64,000 bases of DNA from Micrococcales bacterium (GTDB lineage: Bacteria > Actinomycetota > Actinomycetes > Actinomycetales > Microbacteriaceae): NCBI GenBank assembly GCA_947452235.1, contig CANGBK010000001.1, positions 1 through 64,000 of the forward strand, given 5' to 3'. A program made the position numbers and the translations under genes. Below the pieces are notes generated by a model. It was given only the letters and a program-made list of their open reading frames with translations, searched no databases and had not been told where the DNA came from. Shown here in pieces: positions 59,335-64,000 of this stretch (its first letter is position 1; each line of letters opens with the position of its first letter).

Positions 59335-60809
59335 TGTTCGGTAATCTATCTGATCGTTTAGTTGAAACCTTTAAGAACCTTAGATCTAAGGGTAAGCTCA
59401 CCGCATCTGATATTGATGCAACGCTTAGAGAAATCCGTCGAGCACTACTGGAAGCAGATGTTGCTCTAGAAGTAGTCAAAAACTTTATTGCTGCTGTTCG
59501 TGAACGAGCTTTAGGTGATGAGGTTTCAAAGGCTCTAAACCCAGCTCAGCAAGTCGTTCAGATAGTTCAAGAAGAACTGGTAACTATTCTTGGTGGTTCG
59601 CAAAGACAACTCCAGTTTGCGAAGAACCCGCCGACTGTAATCATGCTGGCCGGTTTGCAGGGTTCCGGTAAAACAACGTTGGCTGGAAAACTAGCTAAAT
59701 GGCTGAAAGATCAGAACCAAACCCCACTTCTTGTTGCCTGTGATTTGCAACGACCTAATGCAGTTAATCAACTTCAGGTTATTGGTGAACGTGTTGGGGT
59801 TCCTGTTTTTGCCCCTGAAGAAGGTAACGGTAAAGGAAACCCGGTTGCTGTTGCTAAAGATGCAATCAAGTTTGCTAAGCAGAAGCAATATTCTGTTGTC
59901 CTGATAGACACCGCTGGTCGCCTTGGCATTGATGAAGAGATGATGCAGCAGGCTAAAGACATCAGAAAAGCAACAGAGCCTGATGAAGTTTTGTTTGTAA
60001 TTGACTCAATGATTGGTCAGGATGCTGTCAACGTCGCTAAAGCTTTCGAAGACGGTGTTGGCATTGATGGTGTTGTTTTAACCAAACTAGATGGTGATGC
60101 TCGCGGTGGTGCTGCTTTATCTGTAGCTCAGGTAACCGGTAAGCCAATCATCTTTGCTTCAACTGGGGAAGGCGTGGATGCCTTTGAGCCTTTCTATCCA
60201 GATCGCATGGCGTCAAGAATTCTTGACATGGGTGACATCCTCACTCTTATTGAGCAAGCTCAAAAGAGTTTTGATGAAGCTGAAGCTAAAGCCATGGCTG
60301 AAAAGATGGCTAAAGATGCTTTCACTTTGGAAGATTTCTTGGAGCAGATGCAGCAACTCAGAAAGATGGGTTCACTAAAGAGCATGCTCGGCATGATGCC
60401 TGGGGCTGGAAAGCTCAAGAGCCAACTCGAGAACTTTGATGAAAAAGAGATTGATCGAACTGAAGCGATCATTCTTTCTATGACACCTAAGGAACGTAAA
60501 GATCCAAAGATTTTGAATGGTTCGAGAAGGCTTCGAATTGCTAAAGGCTCTGGCATGACTGTCACCGATGTGAATGGTTTAGTGAATCGTTTTGAACAGG
60601 CAGCCAAGATTATGAAGACTATGGCTAAAGGTGGCAACCCTGGTATTCCTGGCATGCCTCAGGGGATGGGTGCTATGCCTAGACCTCAGGCTAAAAAAGA
60701 TAAGAACAAGAAAAAGGCTAAATCGGGCAATCCAGCTAAAAGAGCTGCTGAGATTTCAGGTATTCAACTTCCAAAAGATGAAGGTTCAGGCTCCGCTTTT
60801 GGGCTGTAG
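59331..60809 (+). CDS. ffh: Signal recognition particle protein Ffh
   Basis: 'LAGLQGSGKTTLAGKLA', 'DLQRPNAVNQL', Met-rich M domain. Confidence 0.96.
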   Translation: MMFGNLSDRLVETFKNLRSKGKLTASDIDATLREIRRALLEADVALEVVKNFIAAVRERALGDEVSKALNPAQQVVQIVQEELVTILGGSQRQLQFAKNPPTVIMLAGLQGSGKTTLAGKLAKWLKDQNQTPLLVACDLQRPNAVNQLQVIGERVGVPVFAPEEGNGKGNPVAVAKDAIKFAKQKQYSVVLIDTAGRLGIDEEMMQQAKDIRKATEPDEVLFVIDSMIGQDAVNVAKAFEDGVGIDGVVLTKLDGDARGGAALSVAQVTGKPIIFASTGEGVDAFEPFYPDRMASRILDMGDILTLIEQAQKSFDEAEAKAMAEKMAKDAFTLEDFLEQMQQLRKMGSLKSMLGMMPGAGKLKSQLENFDEKEIDRTEAIILSMTPKERKDPKILNGSRRLRIAKGSGMTVTDVNGLVNRFEQAAKIMKTMAKGGNPGIPGMPQGMGAMPRPQAKKDKNKKKAKSGNPAKRAAEISGIQLPKDEGSGSAFGL

Positions 60810-60817
60810 TTGAAGTT

Positions 60818-62644
60818 CTATCGAACTGTCAACTGAACCTGAAGGACTTTAGATAAGTCTGCGCCAAGCGGTTTTAATTCGATTACGTGAGTGATTCCCG
60901 TGGAGCATGTGTTGTCTGAACTTGGCGACACTGTTACTTTCAAATACCTAGACGAGTTAGACACTAACCTGCTTGGCGCTGAAACTAAATAGCTTGAGCT
61001 GAAACCGTTTGAAGCAGTTCCAAGATTTGTGAATTGAAGATTGCTAGAAACTTCATTTCCCGAAGCATCAGACTCAGCAATACAAATTGCTGCAGAGGTG
61101 TCTCCGGTAACTGGCAAGTTAGGTATTGAAACAGCGGACGACCTTGGATAAACAGGTATCACAATGGGTGTGATCGCATCGACCGACGGTGGCGGTGGCG
61201 GGTTATCTACCCACCTAGCAAAGAGTGAGCTATCCCATGTCGCATAGGTTGATGCAGAAAAGGTTTCCCCTGGAGATCCAGCTCGAACTAACATTTCTTG
61301 CGAGTTGCTATAGGTGTACCAACCTTCCAGGTATTGCCCTGGACGTTCAGCAGTTGGAAGAGTAAAGTCCGCAAAGTTTGTTACAGAAGTTGTCATTTGG
61401 GAGCTGTAATCCACGAAGTCCCAAAAATTGTATGGATCGACATCCGAAATTGTCAGATTGTAAAAGTTGAACTCTGACTTCCATTGTGCATAAAGAGTTT
61501 TGCTTTCTGAGAAAGGAAAAGAACCACCATCGTCGTAAGCATCTCCACTACCGTCTGGGGCTGTGTTCCAACCTGTTAGCCAGGTGGAGTATGAATCAAA
61601 AGGCACTTTTATGCAATGAGTTGGGTCATACCAAGAAAGACAACTATTTTGAAGGTAGCCTGCGCTGTTGTCTTGCGAGTATTGTCGTGGCAAAGCACCG
61701 CTACCTCCGTTGGCATCAAAGTCAACATAGGTTGGAGCGTAAATTTGTCGTTGAAGAACTAGACGTGAAGGAATGTTTGCTGAGATATCTGTTGAACTTG
61801 ACGTTGTGAAGTTATCAAACTCAAAACCATTTCCTGGAGCGATTAGGTTAACTCGATTGAAAGTAGTTCCTGGAGCTGCGATGAAGTGGATGTATACGAA
61901 AGGTTCTTGAGCCTGGGTGTAATTGCTTTGATAGGCATAGGTATTGGTTGGGTCTTGATCTGAAAAGGAAGTTGGAGTTCCGACTTCCTGCCAGTCGACC
62001 GGATTAGAAATATAGAACTTCGTGGCGTAGGCGTCACCGTTTTGCGAATTTAGATTTTGAGCGTTGTAGAGCACATCTGCAACATCATTTGCTGAAGTAT
62101 TGGCGACAAGATCTGTTCCGTTCAAAAGTTGTATTTGGTTACCAGCGGAACCTGCTGACCACCACATTCCAAAATATGTCTGTGGTGTGTCAAAAACTAT
62201 TGAAGCTCCGCCATAACCTACCGCTCCATAATTGATTGGATTTGGATATGTTCCTACTGTTGGGGAACTTGATGTTGTGCTTGCACCACCATAATTTATT
62301 TCTGGTCTAACGTGGCAGTCCGGTGTTGAAAGGTAAAGCGGTTGAATCGTTCCGCCGTTGAATGAACAAACGTCGTAGAGGTTTTGGTCGTTAAAAGTAG
62401 TCACTGAGGTTTCCGAAGGGTAATCTTCAGCAACATATGATCCTTGAACGAATGGTTGATCTAGGTACATTGACGCTGTTTGGGAAGGCCCGGTAGCGTT
62501 AGCTCCTGGTGCTGAGGTTGGAAAGATTATGAACGCAAGCACGAACAGGGATGAGAGTGCTTTGACTCTTGATTTCGGCCTAATTCGGTTGGTTCGGTCC
62601 CTAAGGGAAGACATCGCACCACCTGAATCGACTATTTGAGGCAT
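60818..62644 (-). CDS. Secreted protein with InlB B-repeat/Listeria-Bacteroides (Flg_new) repeats
   Basis: 'VDFDANGGSGALP..LTGWNTAPDGSGDAYDDGGSFPFSESKTLYAQW' plus a second unit 'GQYLEGWYTYS..SSLFARW'; start probably 62614. Confidence 0.75.
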   Translation of the reverse strand: MPQIVDSGGAMSSLRDRTNRIRPKSRVKALSSLFVLAFIIFPTSAPGANATGPSQTASMYLDQPFVQGSYVAEDYPSETSVTTFNDQNLYDVCSFNGGTIQPLYLSTPDCHVRPEINYGGASTTSSSPTVGTYPNPINYGAVGYGGASIVFDTPQTYFGMWWSAGSAGNQIQLLNGTDLVANTSANDVADVLYNAQNLNSQNGDAYATKFYISNPVDWQEVGTPTSFSDQDPTNTYAYQSNYTQAQEPFVYIHFIAAPGTTFNRVNLIAPGNGFEFDNFTTSSSTDISANIPSRLVLQRQIYAPTYVDFDANGGSGALPRQYSQDNSAGYLQNSCLSWYDPTHCIKVPFDSYSTWLTGWNTAPDGSGDAYDDGGSFPFSESKTLYAQWKSEFNFYNLTISDVDPYNFWDFVDYSSQMTTSVTNFADFTLPTAERPGQYLEGWYTYSNSQEMLVRAGSPGETFSASTYATWDSSLFARWVDNPPPPPSVDAITPIVIPVYPRSSAVSIPNLPVTGDTSAAICIAESDASGNEVSSNLQFTNLGTASNGFSSSYLVSAPSRLVSNSSRYLKVTVSPSSDNTCSTGITHVIELKPLGADLSKVLQVQLTVR

Positions 62645-62913
62645 AACTCACTGAAACTTACTGTCAATTGTACATTGTAAAATGAAAGTGTTAGGGGAGC
62701 GTTAGAACTGGCAAACGAGCAACTTTTGACCTGAAACGCGCCTGTTCTCGCTGGTGGTTGCCCTGACCCCTTATTTCTGGCAGAATAGAGCGGTTGCCCT
62801 AAGTTTGACCCTCTAACCAAACTCAAGAGCAACCCCATCAGAGCTTGACTACCGAGTGTGCCCCCACGCTCACGGTTGATCGTTCGACCCAATACACAAC
62901 AAACAGGAGCATT

Positions 62914-63480
62914 GTGGCCGTAAAAATCCGCCTAAAGCGTCTAGGAAAACTTAAGACGCCTCACTACCGTATCGTCGTAGCAGACTCACGCACCGCGCGT
63001 AATGGTCGAGTTATTGAAGAGATCGGTCGTTATGTACCAACCAACGATCCATCAATTATTGAAATCAATTCAGAGCGTGCTCTTTACTGGCTAGGTGTTG
63101 GCGCTCAGCCAACCGAGCAGGTTGAAGTTCTTTTGAAGCTAACCGGTGACTATCAGAAGTCAAAGGGTGACGCATCAGCTAAGAACACTGTTAAGCCTCA
63201 GGTAGCTAAAGAAGCTTTCGTTGCTGACACAAAGAAGAAGCCAGTTCTAAAGCCTCGTGAAGAAATCGTGGTCAAGAAGGAAGCTGACAAGGTTGCTGAA
63301 GATGTAGTTGAAGCTGTTGTTGAAGCAGCTGCTGCAGAAGAAGCTCTTGAAGAAATCGTTGAAGCTGCTGCAGAAGTTGCAGCTGAAGAAGCTGTCGCTG
63401 AAGTAGTTGCTGAAGAGGCAGCTGCCGAAGTAGTTGCTGAAGAATCTGCACCAGAGGCAGAGAAGACAGAAGAGGCTTAA
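62914..63480 (+). CDS. rpsP: 30S ribosomal protein S16 with long acidic Ala/Glu/Val C-terminal extension
   Basis: '[40 protein letters not shown]'; GTG start at 62914 after AGGAG. Confidence 0.95.
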   Translation: MAVKIRLKRLGKLKTPHYRIVVADSRTARNGRVIEEIGRYVPTNDPSIIEINSERALYWLGVGAQPTEQVEVLLKLTGDYQKSKGDASAKNTVKPQVAKEAFVADTKKKPVLKPREEIVVKKEADKVAEDVVEAVVEAAAAEEALEEIVEAAAEVAAEEAVAEVVAEEAAAEVVAEESAPEAEKTEEA

Positions 63481-63482
63481 TC

Positions 63483-63719
63483 GTGCTTGCCAATGCGCTC
63501 GAACACTTGGTCAAGGGGATCGTTGATCACCCTGAGGATGCAACCGTAACTCAAAGAAGCACCAACCGTGGTGACCTACTTGAGATTCACGTGCACCCAG
63601 ATGACCTTGGTCGAGTAATCGGGCGCAAAGGCCGCACCGCCAAAGCTCTTCGCACCGTAGTGAAGGCTCTTGCCGATGGTAAGAAGATTCGCGTAGACGT
63701 AGTCGACGGTGACTTCTAG
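63483..63719 (+). CDS. khpA: KH-domain RNA-binding protein (KhpA/YlqC)
   Basis: 'HPDDLGRVIGRKGRTAKALRTVVKA' KH GxxG motif; rpsP-KH-rimM order. Confidence 0.93.
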   Translation: MLANALEHLVKGIVDHPEDATVTQRSTNRGDLLEIHVHPDDLGRVIGRKGRTAKALRTVVKALADGKKIRVDVVDGDF

Positions 63720-64000
63720 TAACACAGCCCTTAGGGTCGGTCGGTTACTAAAGGCCCACGGCCTAAAAGGTGCTATCAAACTTGAGCTATACACAGATAG
63801 CCCTAATGAACGTTTTGTTCCTGGTGCGGTTCTAAATCTGCAGGTACCTAGTGAATCTCCATGGTTTGGTAAAACCGTAACAGTCAAAGAAGTTCGTTGG
63901 TATAACAACCAACCAGTTATCTTCCTTGAAGGTATTGAAGACAGAACCCAAGCAGAAACCCTGATCAAAGCTATTTTGCTTGTTGATCAAGATCTCAACG
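63709..64000 (+). CDS. rimM: Ribosome maturation factor RimM, 3' truncated by window
   Basis: Frame from GTG 63709: VTSSNTALRVGRLLKAHGLKGAIKLELYTDSPNERFVPGAVLNLQ..., open to window end. Confidence 0.9.
   Translation, partial: MTSSNTALRVGRLLKAHGLKGAIKLELYTDSPNERFVPGAVLNLQVPSESPWFGKTVTVKEVRWYNNQPVIFLEGIEDRTQAETLIKAILLVDQDLN

Noticed and set aside
1-64000. CRISPR arrays, integrases, transposases, prophage genes, rRNA
   Set aside because: None seen by eye in sequence or ORF translations; no regularly spaced repeats.

Overview
This window looks like a chromosomal segment of a streamlined, lowish-GC actinobacterium. Gene content suggests a freshwater Microbacteriaceae relative (Luna/Rhodoluna/Aquiluna-like); that placement is inference. 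Most of it is housekeeping: ung, prfB, ftsEX, smpB, ssrA, cysKE, a fused-ATPase peptide ABC transporter, typA, a PIG-L/mshB-like gene with ferredoxin and dapC, gltA, rsmD, recG, coaD, rpmF, rnc, mutM, smc, ftsY, ffh, rpsP, a KH protein and rimM. Accessory parts include a compact Tad pilus locus, two paralogous secreted GH13 amylases flanking an MFS gene, an S8 protease, a heliorhodopsin, and several secreted or membrane proteins of unknown function. The most interesting signal is a pattern seen twice. At the heliorhodopsin gene (24478-25323) and at recG (47661-49820), a short cargo of secreted/membrane protein genes sits immediately after the host gene's stop codon. Each cargo ends in a second copy of the host gene's 3' end. 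The heliorhodopsin copy is a fragmented remnant at 27701-27848. The recG copy is 22 bp at 51942-51963, and it supplies the last codons and stop of the cargo ORF ('..DFLTKS*' in both proteins). Both tail copies differ from their hosts only synonymously. No integrase or transposase is visible at either site. Other points: a 47-bp nested palindrome acting as a likely symmetric divergent promoter/operator between a HicB-like HTH gene and a DoxX gene; an unannotated 27-aa single-TM ORF; and a PH-domain gene inserted antisense inside the dpp operon.
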